From the NCBI RefSeq assembly GCF_003634315.1, contig NZ_RBXL01000001.1:3142501-3206500 (forward strand): a stretch of DNA of 64,000 nucleotides. The letters are read 5' to 3'. The notes under the pieces were generated by a model. It saw only the letters and a list, made by a program, of their open reading frames with translations. It had not been told where the DNA came from and did not search any database. The position numbers and the translations under genes are program-made. Within the stretch, counting starts at the first letter, position 1. Each line of letters begins with the position of its first letter. This document shows positions 1-9,114 of this stretch, one piece after another. Source of the DNA: Thiocapsa rosea. Its GTDB lineage: Bacteria; Pseudomonadota; Gammaproteobacteria; Chromatiales; Chromatiaceae.

Positions 1-201
1 GGTGCATTCCTGGAACGACAGCCAGATGACCGACGGTCGCTTGGCCTTCTCCAGCGCCGCGGCGATCGCCGGCGCCATGCTCGGCGGCAGCGCCATCATC
101 GAGGCGGTCGCGGCACAGAACTTCAGGAAGCCACGGCGCGAGACGCCGCGTTCGCGAAGGCTCTCGCCGAGTGTTTTCTCAGTGGGTTTACGGGCAGCCA
201 T
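1..201 (-). CDS. hynS: [NiFe]-hydrogenase small subunit, N-terminal part (runs off the window)
   Basis: Only the first 67 codons are in the window. The product begins with a twin-arginine export signal (SRRGFLKF, residues about 24-31) followed by a hydrophobic stretch and an AxA-like site, then the start of the mature small subunit with RPSVIWLSFQECT, where the Cys would be the first ligand of the proximal Fe-S cluster. Small subunits of this kind carry electrons from the NiFe site and drag the large subunit through the Tat pathway. The wording of the signal and mature start resembles the Isp-type (group 1e) enzyme of purple sulfur bacteria; the symbol is by that resemblance. It lies 17 bases downstream of the HupH-like gene, so both are probably one operon. 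Confidence 0.85.
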   Translation of the reverse strand, partial: MAARKPTEKTLGESLRERGVSRRGFLKFCAATASMMALPPSMAPAIAAALEKAKRPSVIWLSFQECT

Positions 202-218
202 AGTCCCTCCTTCAGATG

Positions 219-677
219 TCAGGACGCGAGAGGCGGGTCGCTCTGGTCCGGGTTCAAGCGGGCGTCGAGCGCGGCGATCGCGTCGTTGAGATCCTGCGGC
301 TGCGGACACAGGATCTCGGGCACAGTCGCGATCTCGAGATGCAGGGCGAGGCGATGCGCCTCGGAATTCAGATAATCGACCAGCCAGACCCCGGGGATGG
401 CGGTCTCTTGCACGCGTGTCGGACCGAGCGCATCGATGCTGGCTTGGACCTCGCCGGTGCCCAGCACCGAGAGCAAGTGCTCCAAGTCGCCGGGGCCGAA
501 GGGCATCGCCTTCAGATCGATCTTGGTGGTCTCGCCGGTACTGATCAGACGCGCCAAGGCGTGGCGGACTTCATGCAGAACGGGTTCGGCATTGCCGTAT
601 CCTTGCGGATGCGGATCAGCCTCGGGCACGACCGAGCCGCTTTCGACGACGACGGGAATCTGATCCAGCAACGACAT
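219..677 (-). CDS. HupH/HyaF C-terminal-domain hydrogenase maturation protein
   Basis: A 152-residue protein that resembles the C-terminal domain of HupH/HyaF hydrogenase expression proteins, for example in the segments around ALARLISTGE and VWLVDYLNSE. HyaF/HupH act in the cytoplasm during maturation of the Tat-exported hydrogenase small subunit. Full-length HupH is about 280 residues with two copies of a related fold, so this is a one-domain version. It directly precedes the hydrogenase small subunit gene with a 17-base gap and reads in the same direction, which supports a role in that enzyme's assembly. The family call is from recognition, not from a search. Confidence 0.7.
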   Translation of the reverse strand: MSLLDQIPVVVESGSVVPEADPHPQGYGNAEPVLHEVRHALARLISTGETTKIDLKAMPFGPGDLEHLLSVLGTGEVQASIDALGPTRVQETAIPGVWLVDYLNSEAHRLALHLEIATVPEILCPQPQDLNDAIAALDARLNPDQSDPPLAS

Positions 678-771
678 ACAACATACCTCGCCTTATCCGC
701 CTGGAATTCTAGGCGCTTTGCCGCCTCCCGGATTTGATGCAGCGCAGCTAATTAGAAAGTTAGCAAACTCG

Positions 772-973
772 AATGATCCGAACCGCGTCACTGTGGTTCA
801 TCCGGGTGCTGGAGGGTGTTCGAACGCTAGCGGATTCCGAGACTCTCCGCTGTGACGCGGTTCGGATGATTTATTTTTTAATCTCTTAAACCGCGCTGGC
901 TCCAGCGGCCATCAAGTCTGCCGGGGCCAATCCCGTCCAAAAAACATCGCATGCCGCGCTGGGCGCGGTTTAA
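772..973. repeat. Composite palindromic repeat, copy 1
   Basis: Two palindromes around an AT-rich spacer. The left one (772-870) has 19-base inverted ends built on CCGAACCGCGTCAC. The spacer (871-887) is T/A rich. The right one (888-973) begins AAACCGCG and ends CGCGGTTTAA and is a type I unit shared with three other places in the window. The left palindrome of this copy differs in sequence from the type II unit found in the other copies. The unit fills the gap between the HupH-like gene and the end of the agmatine deiminase gene and could also terminate transcription of the latter. Confidence 0.85.
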
Positions 974-2004
974 GACAGCACGCCCTGCGTCAGCTGCATG
1001 CTGATGCAGTGCAGGCTGCCGCCTTGGCGGATCAGGGGACGGCAGTCGACGGGCAGGACGGCGCGCTCCGGGAAGAGCTGGCCGAGGGTGTCGAGCGCCT
1101 CGGCGTCGGCGAGGGTGTCGTAGGTCGGCACAAGCACGGCACCGTTGATGAGGAGAAAGTTCGCATAGCCTGCAGGGAGGCGCTCGCCGTCGTCGTCCAA
1201 AACGGGTGCGGGGGTCGGCAAGGGCACCAGACGGTAGGGATTGCCCTGTGGGTCGCGCAAAGCCCGAAGCTCGCGCTCCATCGCCTGAAGCGCGTCGAAA
1301 TCCGCATCGGTCGGGTCGCTGCAGCGGGCGTAGCAGAGTGTGTCGGGGGCGCAGAAGCGCACCAAGGTGTCGATGTGACCGTCGGTGTCGTCGCCGCTGA
1401 TGGCGCCGTGCTCGAGCCACAGGACATGATGGATGCCGAGACGCTCGGCGAGCATCTGCTCGATCGTCTCCCGCGTCAGGCCCGGGTTGCGGCGTGGGTC
1501 GACCAGCGTCCGGGTGACCGCGAGTAGGGTGCCCCGACCATCGGTCTCGACCGCACCGCCTTCGAGAACCAGGTCGACGGGCTCCAGCGGGGTTTCGCCG
1601 AAGAGGCCACCTTCGCTCAGCGTCTCGGTGATCCGGTCGTCGTGATCCGCGGCGAACTTTCCGCCCCAGCCATTGAAACGGAAATCGAGCAGGAGCGGCT
1701 CTCCCGCGTGTGTGCGGACGCCGATCGGCCCGTGATCGCGCGCCCAGGTGTCGTTGCTCGGGGCGAGACCGAAACGCTGGCGCTCCGGATCGGCGCCCGC
1801 CGCTGCGAGGCGTGCGCGCACGGCCGCGGCGTGCTCGGGGTGGCGACAGACGTTCAGCACCGGCTCGTAACGCCCGATCAGGGCGGCAAGATCGGCATAG
1901 AGGCGCTCGACCCGATCCAACTGATCGGCCCAGTCGGTGTCTTCGTGAGGCCAGGTGAGCATGACCCCGCTCTGGGGCTCCCACTCTGCGGGAAATCGGC
2001 GCAT
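970..2004 (-). CDS. aguA: Agmatine deiminase (peptidyl-arginine deiminase family)
   Basis: 344 residues, normal for the family. Converts agmatine to N-carbamoylputrescine and ammonia in the arginine-decarboxylase route to putrescine. Visible guanidine-modifying signatures: NDTWARDHGP at about 84-93, EGG at 148-150, the HID pair near 210-212 and the catalytic Cys333 in GGSLHC near the C terminus. The chosen ATG (2004) is preceded by AGAGG; an in-frame extension to 2079 would translate the neighbouring repeat and is not credible. No carbamoylputrescine amidase lies next to it. Its stop codon overlaps the terminal bases of the repeat at 888-973. Confidence 0.9.
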   Translation of the reverse strand: MRRFPAEWEPQSGVMLTWPHEDTDWADQLDRVERLYADLAALIGRYEPVLNVCRHPEHAAAVRARLAAAGADPERQRFGLAPSNDTWARDHGPIGVRTHAGEPLLLDFRFNGWGGKFAADHDDRITETLSEGGLFGETPLEPVDLVLEGGAVETDGRGTLLAVTRTLVDPRRNPGLTRETIEQMLAERLGIHHVLWLEHGAISGDDTDGHIDTLVRFCAPDTLCYARCSDPTDADFDALQAMERELRALRDPQGNPYRLVPLPTPAPVLDDDGERLPAGYANFLLINGAVLVPTYDTLADAEALDTLGQLFPERAVLPVDCRPLIRQGGSLHCISMQLTQGVLS

Positions 2005-2017
2005 GGCAGACCTCTTA

Positions 2018-2207
2018 TTAAACCGCGCCCAGTGCGGTATGCGATGTTGTTGGATGGGATCGGCCTCGGCAGACTTCACGACCGCTGGAGCCGGCGCGAT
2101 TTAAGCTATTCAAAATAGAGTATTTTAAACCGCGTCCCCGCTAAGGGCGGTGGATGCGCCAAACGTCGAGATCACTCGAAAATTTAGCATCTCGCTCTGG
2201 ACGCGGT
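2018..2207. repeat. Composite palindromic repeat, copy 2
   Basis: Type I palindrome in inverted orientation (2018-2104), AT-rich spacer (2105-2126) and type II palindrome (2127-2207, starting AAACCGCGTCCCCGCTAAGG and ending CTCGCTCTGGACGCGGT). It sits just upstream of the agmatine deiminase start codon, so it occupies the place where that gene's promoter would be expected. Confidence 0.85.
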
Positions 2208-2252
2208 GTCGTTGGCTTGTCGATGCGCCTATTGTAGCCCGAGAGCGCGCCG

Positions 2253-2546
2253 TCACCCCCAGTTGAGTGCTTGCGACCAGAAGCGGGTATCGGCCTCGAT
2301 CCCGACCCCTGCGTCATCGACACGAATGATCATGCCTTCGATGATACGCGGCGAGACGCCGTGCGGATGGATGTGCACCTGAACGAACTGATGGCGCGCG
2401 AGGGTCTGGGTGGTCTGGGCGGTCTCGAGAAAGAGTCCGCCCGCACTGAAGTTTCTGATTCTGCAAGGCGCCGGGAGATGCTTGCCGTTCACGGCGAGGG
2501 TTGCGGGGATATCGATCTCGGTTCGATGATGCCATCGGCGTTCCAT
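2253..2546 (-). CDS. PilZ domain protein (cyclic-di-GMP receptor)
   Basis: 97 residues, essentially one PilZ domain. The c-di-GMP binding signature is complete: RxxxR at residues 4-8 and NxSxxG (NFSAGG) at 32-37. PilZ proteins bind c-di-GMP and alter motility, polysaccharide or adhesion machinery; the partner here is unknown. There is no attached effector domain. It stands alone between two repeat elements, but two GGDEF proteins in the window (6710-8575 and 30476-31900) could supply the ligand. Confidence 0.85.
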   Translation of the reverse strand: MERRWHHRTEIDIPATLAVNGKHLPAPCRIRNFSAGGLFLETAQTTQTLARHQFVQVHIHPHGVSPRIIEGMIIRVDDAGVGIEADTRFWSQALNWG

Positions 2547-2599
2547 CCTCTCGAGTCCTCCTCTTCTCTATATCTTTTGGTTCGTAGCGGAGCGGTGCG

Positions 2600-2736
<137 letters not shown>

Positions 2737-2776
2737 GATTCGGTGCTCAACTGATTTCTAATGCGTTATTAACGAG

Positions 2777-3391
2777 TTACAGGCGCAGTCGGCATGCCAG
2801 CGTCAAGCGGACCAGATCCGCGGTCGAGTGGACCCCGAGCTTGCGCATCAGGTTGGCGCGATGTGTCTCGACCGTTCGGACACTGAGGTTGAGCGTGCCG
2901 GCAATCGCCTTGTTGGTGCTTCCGTTCACGATCGCCTCGAGCACCTCGCGCTCCTTGACGGTGAGCTGCTCGAGCCGCTCGGCGATGATCCGCGGGTCGC
3001 CGATCTCGGCCCGAAAGCGCTCGTCCGCGGCGAGTGCCCTGCGCACGCGTTGCAGGAGGTCCTGGTGATTGACCGGTTTTTGGATGAAATCGACGGCACC
3101 GGACTGCATCGCCTTCACCGCCATCGGCACGTCGGCGTGTCCGCTGATCATGATCACGGGCAGGCCGATGCGTTGCGTGCGCAGGACCTCGAGCAGCTCG
3201 AGCCCGTCCATCTCCGGCATGCGCACATCCAGGACCAGGCAGCCCGGACCCGCGCAGCCCGGATCGGCGAGAAATGCGGCCGCCGATCCGAAGACCTTGA
3301 CGGGTATGGATACCGACTCGAAGAGCCAGCACAGAGACTGGCGCACGTCCTCGTCGTCGTCGATCACGAATACCGTCGATTTGGGGCTCAT
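2777..3391 (-). CDS. FixJ/TtrR-type response regulator
   Basis: 204 residues: receiver domain (about 1-125) with acidic pocket DDDE at 11-14, phospho-acceptor Asp55 and the conserved Lys in QKP, followed by a LuxR-type helix-turn-helix (about 140-200) with the typical EREVLEAIVNGSTNKAIA and VETHRANLMRKL segments. Phosphorylation by the adjacent kinase should allow dimerisation and DNA binding. The start ATG overlaps the stop of the upstream histidine kinase gene by four bases (ATGA), so the two are translationally coupled partners. Target genes cannot be read from the sequence. Confidence 0.9.
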   Translation of the reverse strand: MSPKSTVFVIDDDEDVRQSLCWLFESVSIPVKVFGSAAAFLADPGCAGPGCLVLDVRMPEMDGLELLEVLRTQRIGLPVIMISGHADVPMAVKAMQSGAVDFIQKPVNHQDLLQRVRRALAADERFRAEIGDPRIIAERLEQLTVKEREVLEAIVNGSTNKAIAGTLNLSVRTVETHRANLMRKLGVHSTADLVRLTLACRLRL

Positions 3392-5700
3392 TTCGGTTCT
3401 CCGCTGGCTGTTCCTGGCGGGCCATCGAGCGAGCGATCGGCCACGCTTGCGGGCGACCGGTCGGTCGCATTGCCCGCGCGATGTCCGGGCAGCGTGAAGG
3501 CAAACACCGCGCCGCCCCCGGGATTCGGCTCGGCCCGGATGCGCCCCCCATAGGAGTCGATGATGGTTCGGCTCATCGAAAGCCCGAGCCCGGTACCGCC
3601 TTCCTTTGTCGTGAAGAAGGGATCGAACAGACGGGGCGAGTCGGTCCGGTCCAGACCGACTCCGCGATCGGCGACGGCGACCCGCACCCGATCCGGGTCG
3701 GCGCGCTCGATCGTGACACTCAAGCGGCGCTCGGCGGTTGGCGTGTTGCGCATCGCCTCGATGCCGTTCATCAGGAGGTTGATCAAGACTTGCTCGATCT
3801 CGACCGGGTCAGCGCTGGCGAAGGGCAGATCGGCACCGACCCGAATCTCGACCTTCACGGCGTTCGTCCTGATCTCGGGCTCGAGCATGCCGACGGCGGC
3901 TCGGCTGATGGCCGCAAGGTCGATCGGTCGGGTCGCGCTGGCATGCTGCCTGGAAAAATCCCGAATCCGCTCGATGATCCGGCCCGCACGCGCGGCGAGC
4001 CTGGAGATTTGGCGCAACGCAAGACGCAGCGGCTCGACCTCGGTCGGCGCGCTGTCGAGACGCTCGAGCGCCCCGCCGGCATAGGTGCTGATGGCCATGA
4101 GCGGCTGGGCGACCTCATGGGCAATGGCGCTGGACATCTCGCCCATGGTGCTGATGCGCCCGACCCTGAAGAGTGCGTGGCGGTGTCTGGACTCGCGCTC
4201 TTCGAGCTGCTTGCGCACGCTGATGTCCTCGATGACGCCGATGAAATAGCGCAGGGCTCCGCTCGAATCGCGCACGACGGCCATCGTCAGGTTGCACCAG
4301 ATGGCCTGGCCCGACTTGCCGATAAATCGCAGTTCGAGGCTTTGGCCGTCGTCCCGAACGCGGTCGCGGACGCGGTCGTATGGCGTGTCCCCGTCGATCC
4401 TTGCGACGTAGCGCATCAATTTATCGCGATCCTCCGGGTGGACGAGACCGCGGCAGGTCCGAGCGAGCAGCTCCTTTTGGGTGTAGCCGAGGATGTCGCA
4501 GAGCTTGCGGTTGACCCGGAGAAAAGAACTCTCCTGGTCGAGGTGACAGATGCCGACCGCCGCTTGCTCGAAGGTCGCGCGAAAACGCTCCTCGCTTTCG
4601 GTCAGCGCGCGCTGCACGGCGAGGATGTCGAGGATGTCTGCGAGCCGTCCGGCGAGCGCACGCGTCAGCGTCAGATCGTCCTCGCTCCAGGTGCGTTCGA
4701 CGCGACACAGATGCAGGCCGAGCAGGGAGGGCCGATCGCCCTCGGGGCGTACGGCGATGATCAAGCGCGAGCGCGGCGCGAAGCCGCTGCCGAGCATCGG
4801 AACCGCACTCGGATCGGGATCCTGCACCGGATCGGATGCGTTCAGGGCCGCGCGGATCAGGTGGCGCAGTGGGTCGTCTGTCGGGATGGTGCGGTCGGTC
4901 AGGGGTTCGCCGGGGCAGCCCGGAACGGCGGCCTCCGCCAGAATTCGGACCTCGGTCGCGTCGGGATCGCATGGATGCAGCAGCCAGGCGCGATCCACCC
5001 GCAGGAGGTCCTGCACGACCCGCAACAGGGCGTTCAAGACCGCATGCGGGTCGAACGCGGCCGTTGCCGCGGCCGACAGCCGCTCAAGCCCGCTCACCAG
5101 CCGATGGCGCGACTCGGCAGCCGCTGCCGCGATGTCGCGTTGACTGCGATCGCGTTCCGCGCGCTTGCGCTCGGTGATATCCGAGAGGATGACGCGGATC
5201 CGCGACGGGCTGCTCCCGGCCTCGAGCAGGCTTTCGAGCATCAGGGTTTGCGGATCCTCACAGATCGCCGCGCTGTCCGGCCGCAGTCGCAGCTCGCAGC
5301 TCCTGCGCGCCTGCGAGTGCAATGCGTCGGCGAGATGAGCCTTCAGGAGCATGTCGTCGTCCGGGACGATGTACGTGCTCAATGCCCGACCGATCAATTG
5401 GTCTCGCGATTGCCCGAGCAGCTTGGCGCCGGTTAGGTTGATGTCTTGGATCCTGCCTGCGACGTCGATCGAGAGGTAGCCGACGGGGGCAAAATCATAG
5501 AGGTCTGCATAGCGCTCGCGAGACTCTTCGAGCACCGCACGCACCGCGAGCAGCTCGCGGTTTTGCTGCTCGAGCTCGATCTGATGGACCTGCAGCTCAT
5601 GCACGAGGCGGGTCAGCTCGTCCGATCCCTTGCCTGCGCGCTCCATCTCAGCCAAAAGCCGCGTCAGTTGCGCATCGCTCGCTTGGTCGAATCTTGCCAT
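3388..5700 (-). CDS. PAS/GAF/PAS sensor histidine kinase
   Basis: 770 residues with no clear membrane segment, so probably cytoplasmic. Order: coiled N-terminal helix (about 30-60), PAS1 (60-180), GAF-like domain (205-360), PAS2 (370-500), HisKA with phospho-accepting His528 in AIAHEVAQPL, then the ATPase domain with N box (LINLLMNGIEAM), G1 (DRGVGL) and G2 (GTGLGLSMS). The HEVAQPL context is typical of FixL/DctB-like kinases, fitting the FixJ-type partner that overlaps its stop codon. The N-terminal helix plus PAS1 closely resembles that of the GGDEF-EAL protein at 6710-8575. The signal sensed is unknown; no heme-ligand argument can be made from the sequence alone. Confidence 0.9.
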   Translation of the reverse strand: MARFDQASDAQLTRLLAEMERAGKGSDELTRLVHELQVHQIELEQQNRELLAVRAVLEESRERYADLYDFAPVGYLSIDVAGRIQDINLTGAKLLGQSRDQLIGRALSTYIVPDDDMLLKAHLADALHSQARRSCELRLRPDSAAICEDPQTLMLESLLEAGSSPSRIRVILSDITERKRAERDRSQRDIAAAAAESRHRLVSGLERLSAAATAAFDPHAVLNALLRVVQDLLRVDRAWLLHPCDPDATEVRILAEAAVPGCPGEPLTDRTIPTDDPLRHLIRAALNASDPVQDPDPSAVPMLGSGFAPRSRLIIAVRPEGDRPSLLGLHLCRVERTWSEDDLTLTRALAGRLADILDILAVQRALTESEERFRATFEQAAVGICHLDQESSFLRVNRKLCDILGYTQKELLARTCRGLVHPEDRDKLMRYVARIDGDTPYDRVRDRVRDDGQSLELRFIGKSGQAIWCNLTMAVVRDSSGALRYFIGVIEDISVRKQLEERESRHRHALFRVGRISTMGEMSSAIAHEVAQPLMAISTYAGGALERLDSAPTEVEPLRLALRQISRLAARAGRIIERIRDFSRQHASATRPIDLAAISRAAVGMLEPEIRTNAVKVEIRVGADLPFASADPVEIEQVLINLLMNGIEAMRNTPTAERRLSVTIERADPDRVRVAVADRGVGLDRTDSPRLFDPFFTTKEGGTGLGLSMSRTIIDSYGGRIRAEPNPGGGAVFAFTLPGHRAGNATDRSPASVADRSLDGPPGTASGEPK

Positions 5701-5997
5701 TGGACCGGCACCTCCATTGTGCGGCCGGCGGTTTGGGTTACGATGCCGGCGTTCGGGTGTGCTGTGCTCGGCACCCGTCTCGGTGTCGCCGTTTCGGGGT
5801 CTGTCGTTGGGTTTCGGCCGCGTCGGCGCGCCATGTCCCGACGCATGCTGGACGTACCCTGTGTTGCGAAAACCCCGGGTGCGCTTGGTATATCCACCTC
5901 CATTTTAGAAGATCCTGGCCGATCCGCGACGCCGGCCGTGTCGATTCCGCTTCCGTGAAGTTGGACAAGCGCCCTCGCCCGTGAACAAGCGCCGTCG

Positions 5998-6023
5998 GGT
6001 GGACAAGCGCAGCGCAGTCCACC
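5998..6023. repeat. Single arm of the GTGGACAAGCGC repeat
   Basis: The sequence GGTGGACAAGCGCAGCGCAG and the following TCCACC match the arms of the 30-base inverted repeat at 23548-23625. Here only one arm is complete and it is itself a short palindrome (GGTGGACtgcgct-type). It lies in the 5701-6154 gap between the histidine kinase start and the STAS gene end, where no convincing gene was found on either strand. Confidence 0.6.
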
Positions 6024-6154
6024 AGCGCCGTCGCAAGGCTCCAGGGATCTCGCTTCCGCTCCTCCACCCGACCGACCGTTCTTACCGAGTGAAGCCGATC
6101 GGCCATGAGCCGAAGGGGTCGAGCAGCGTTCGATCAGGCGATATCCCGGGACGT

Positions 6155-6586
6155 TTACATCAAAAACGGTTGCAGGGTCGCGCTCTCGAGGTCGAGGCCG
6201 TGGATTCGAATCTGCTCCACGCCTTTCTCCTTCAGCGCCCGGGCGACCAAGACGAGTACCGCGATTCCGGAGTCGAAGATCCGGTCGACGCCGGTCAGGT
6301 CGAGCGTACAGGTATCGATGCTCTCGTCCACCGTTTGGCCGATCAGCAGCAAGGCAAAGGCGCAGCGCAGATCCAGCGAGCCGTCGATCCGAATGTGCAG
6401 GTGGCCGTCGTCGATCTCGTAGTCGAGATCCGCGGCAGGGGTTGCGAGTCTCGGGGTATGGTTGCCCGTTTGGTCGGAGCCGTAGCGCTCCGCTTCGTGG
6501 AATCCGAGGATTCTGATGGATTGATCGCCTTTGCTCTGCAAGGCCGATGACGCCGTCCGCACGCGCATCGAGTCGAGTCGAGTCAT
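6155..6586 (-). CDS. STAS domain protein (anti-anti-sigma-like)
   Basis: 143 residues from an ATG preceded by GGAGGAG at good spacing. The C-terminal ~95 residues look like a STAS domain: alternating strands with LDLTGVDRIFDSG, where Ser106 is at the usual phosphorylation position, then a helix (AVLVLVARALKEKG). Such proteins act in partner switching with anti-sigma kinases or as signalling adaptors. No anti-sigma kinase or phosphatase is adjacent. A longer in-frame reading to 6646 would translate a CGATAA/CGACAA-like repeat and is rejected. It lies between the histidine kinase and the GGDEF-EAL gene in the same direction. Confidence 0.75.
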   Translation of the reverse strand: MTRLDSMRVRTASSALQSKGDQSIRILGFHEAERYGSDQTGNHTPRLATPAADLDYEIDDGHLHIRIDGSLDLRCAFALLLIGQTVDESIDTCTLDLTGVDRIFDSGIAVLVLVARALKEKGVEQIRIHGLDLESATLQPFLM

Positions 6587-6709
6587 GGTGCTGCTCTCCT
6601 CCCGGTCATTGTCGTTATCGTTCGCGCCGCGCGTCTTCCGCGGCACCTTCCCGAACCGGGATGCGCCTGTGCTCCCCGGCGGAATTGCTCCGGTTTTCGC
6701 GTTGCTGCA

Positions 6710-8575
6710 TCAGGTCCAGGTCCTGACGAACCGCATCAGCTCGTTCTCACCGAGCGGTTGGGTGTAGAGAAACCCCTGAGCAAGTGTGCAGCCGGCCTCC
6801 TGAAGGAAATCGGCCTGGCTCTGCTTCTCGACGCCCTGCGCGACGACGCGCATGCCCAGGGTCTTGCCCAGTGCGAGGATCGCGCGGGCGACGGCCGCGT
6901 CGTCGCTGTCGTGCGGAAGCCCGTCGATCAAGGATTTGTCCATCTTCAGCTCCCCGATCGGCAGTCGCTTCAGATCCATGAGCGAGGAGGAGCCTGCGCC
7001 GAAATGGTCGATCGAGAGTTCGATCCCGAGCCCTTTCAACCGGCGAACCGTCTCCAGTGCCGAGACGGAGTCCGAAACGGGCCGCGTCTCTGTCAGCTCC
7101 AGGCTCACCAGGCGTGCATCGAGATCCAGCTCGTGGAGCAGGGCTTCGAGATCGTCGGCAAAATCCGGGCGCTCAAGTTCCTTCTTCGACAAATTAATCT
7201 TGATGTGTGTTCCCTCGTCGAGTCCCTCGGCCTGCCAACGCTTGCGCTGCGTGCAGGCAGTGCGCAACACCCAGGCATCGATTCCGCGGATCAGTCCGGT
7301 CTCCTCGGCCAGGGCCAGAAACCCAACGGGCGCCAGGCAGCCGAGCACCGGATGGTTCCATCGCACGAGCGCCTCGATGCCCGCAATGCGCCTTGTATCC
7401 AGGGCGAGTTGCGGTTGGTAGGCCAGTACCAGCTCGCCGCGTTCCACGGCGTTGGCCAGACCCGATCGGAGCAGGATTCGGTCGAAGGCTTGCGCGGTCA
7501 TATCCGCGGCGTAGAAGCGGAAGGTGTTCCGACCGCCCTGCTTGGCGATATACATCGCGGTGTCGGCTTGACGAACAAGGTTTTCCGCCGCTGTGCCGTC
7601 GTCGGGACAGAGGCTGATGCCGATGCTGACGGTCAGCGCGATCTCGCCTTGGGGACCCGTGTAGGGGTGGCGCAGCAGCTCGATCAGCTTGCGCGCGACC
7701 GCGGCAGCGGCGTCCGGAGAGTCCACCGGGGCGACGAGCATGAGGAACTCGTCCCCGCCGATGCGTGCGACCGTATCGTCCTTGCGGATCTGCGCTTTGA
7801 GTCGCGTGGCGACGTCCTTGAGGACCTTGTCGCCGAAGGAGTGACCGAAGCTGTCGTTGATCAACTTGAAGCGGTCCAGGTCGATGAACAGGACTGCAAG
7901 CCGCTCCCCGGTGCGCTGTGCGCGTGCGATCGACTGATCGAGCCGATCGGAGAAGAGGGCGCGATTCGCCAAGCCGGTGAGCGGATCGTGCAGGGCGAGC
8001 CGGGAGAGCGACTGCTCGCGCTCCTTGAGCTGCTCGAGCAGGTGTCGCTGCTCGGTGACATCGATCATCACGGTGAGACAGACCGCTTCGCCGTCGTCGC
8101 CGCGAGCGGGCTCGCTCTCGAGCCTCAGATCCACTGCGTGCCCGGTGTCGCGCGAGGTCAGTCGGACGCCAAGCGCGCGGCGCTCTGCGCTGTGCTGCAC
8201 CGCCTCGATGTGCGCGTGCAGCGCGCGTGATTGACCTGCATCGAGATGACTCCACAGCGGCGTGCCGATGAGGTGCCCGCGCTCCATCCCGAGCATCGAG
8301 GCACCGGTGAGGTTGATCTCGCGGATGATTCCGCCGCGATCCAGGGTGCAATAGCCGACGGGTGCCCGGTCGTAGAGTCGGGCATAGCGGTCGCGCGAGA
8401 TCTCAAGCGAGCGCTGGGCGTCGCGAAGCTCGTGGTTCTGCTGTGTCAGCTCGATTTGATGGGTCTTTAAATCGTGCATGAGGCGGTGCAGCTCGTCCTT
8501 GCTGCCCGCCTGTTCTCTTGAGGTTTCGCCCCGGGGGGTAACGTCCTCCTCTTCCCATCCGATCGGTTTCGCCAT
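6710..8575 (-). CDS. PAS-GGDEF-EAL cyclic-di-GMP protein
   Basis: 621 residues: N-terminal helix plus PAS (about 30-180), GGDEF (185-355) and EAL (365-621). The cyclase motif GGDEF (273-277) and the inhibitory I-site RxxD (264-267) are intact, so c-di-GMP synthesis is plausible. The EAL half keeps EALVRW (401-406) and the NLS segment, but the usual DDFG pair reads DH (523-524) and the usual AEGVE reads AQGVE (Gln580), positions tied to metal binding and catalysis in EAL phosphodiesterases. Hydrolysis may therefore be weak or lost. Its sensor half is homologous to that of the kinase at 3388-5700, suggesting the same or a similar signal feeds both. Confidence 0.9.
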   Translation of the reverse strand: MAKPIGWEEEDVTPRGETSREQAGSKDELHRLMHDLKTHQIELTQQNHELRDAQRSLEISRDRYARLYDRAPVGYCTLDRGGIIREINLTGASMLGMERGHLIGTPLWSHLDAGQSRALHAHIEAVQHSAERRALGVRLTSRDTGHAVDLRLESEPARGDDGEAVCLTVMIDVTEQRHLLEQLKEREQSLSRLALHDPLTGLANRALFSDRLDQSIARAQRTGERLAVLFIDLDRFKLINDSFGHSFGDKVLKDVATRLKAQIRKDDTVARIGGDEFLMLVAPVDSPDAAAAVARKLIELLRHPYTGPQGEIALTVSIGISLCPDDGTAAENLVRQADTAMYIAKQGGRNTFRFYAADMTAQAFDRILLRSGLANAVERGELVLAYQPQLALDTRRIAGIEALVRWNHPVLGCLAPVGFLALAEETGLIRGIDAWVLRTACTQRKRWQAEGLDEGTHIKINLSKKELERPDFADDLEALLHELDLDARLVSLELTETRPVSDSVSALETVRRLKGLGIELSIDHFGAGSSSLMDLKRLPIGELKMDKSLIDGLPHDSDDAAVARAILALGKTLGMRVVAQGVEKQSQADFLQEAGCTLAQGFLYTQPLGENELMRFVRTWT

Positions 8576-8654
8576 TCGGTGCGCTCCTGCGTGTTTGGCG
8601 CGACGTGGCCATTGATTGGGCCTTGCCGTCGTTTGTTGTCAGACGGTGTTCCTA

Positions 8655-8920
<266 letters not shown>

Positions 8921-8922
8921 CT

Positions 8923-9114
8923 AAACCGCGTCCAGAGCGAGACGCTCACGTTCGCGTGAGTTCGACGTTTGGTGTGTCTACGGCCCTTAGCGGGGACGCG
9001 GTTTAAAATCATATACTTTTTAATCCCTTAAACCGCGCCGTCTCCAGCGGTCGTCAAAACGACCGGGGCCGATCCCATCCAAAAACATCGCATACCGCAC
9101 CGGGCGCGGTTTAA
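8923..9114. repeat. Composite palindromic repeat, copy 3
   Basis: Type II palindrome (8923-9007), AT-rich spacer (9008-9029) and type I palindrome (9030-9114). The order is the reverse complement of copy 2, so the composite keeps a fixed internal arrangement. Each unit has AAACCGCG and CGCGGTTTAA ends. Together with the MITE-like element it fills most of the 700-base gap before the CheB/CheR gene. Confidence 0.9.

Noticed and set aside
3481-5436. 651-codon open frame opposite the histidine kinase
   Set aside because: GC-rich antisense shadow with no domain-like sequence; the kinase on the other strand has every expected motif.
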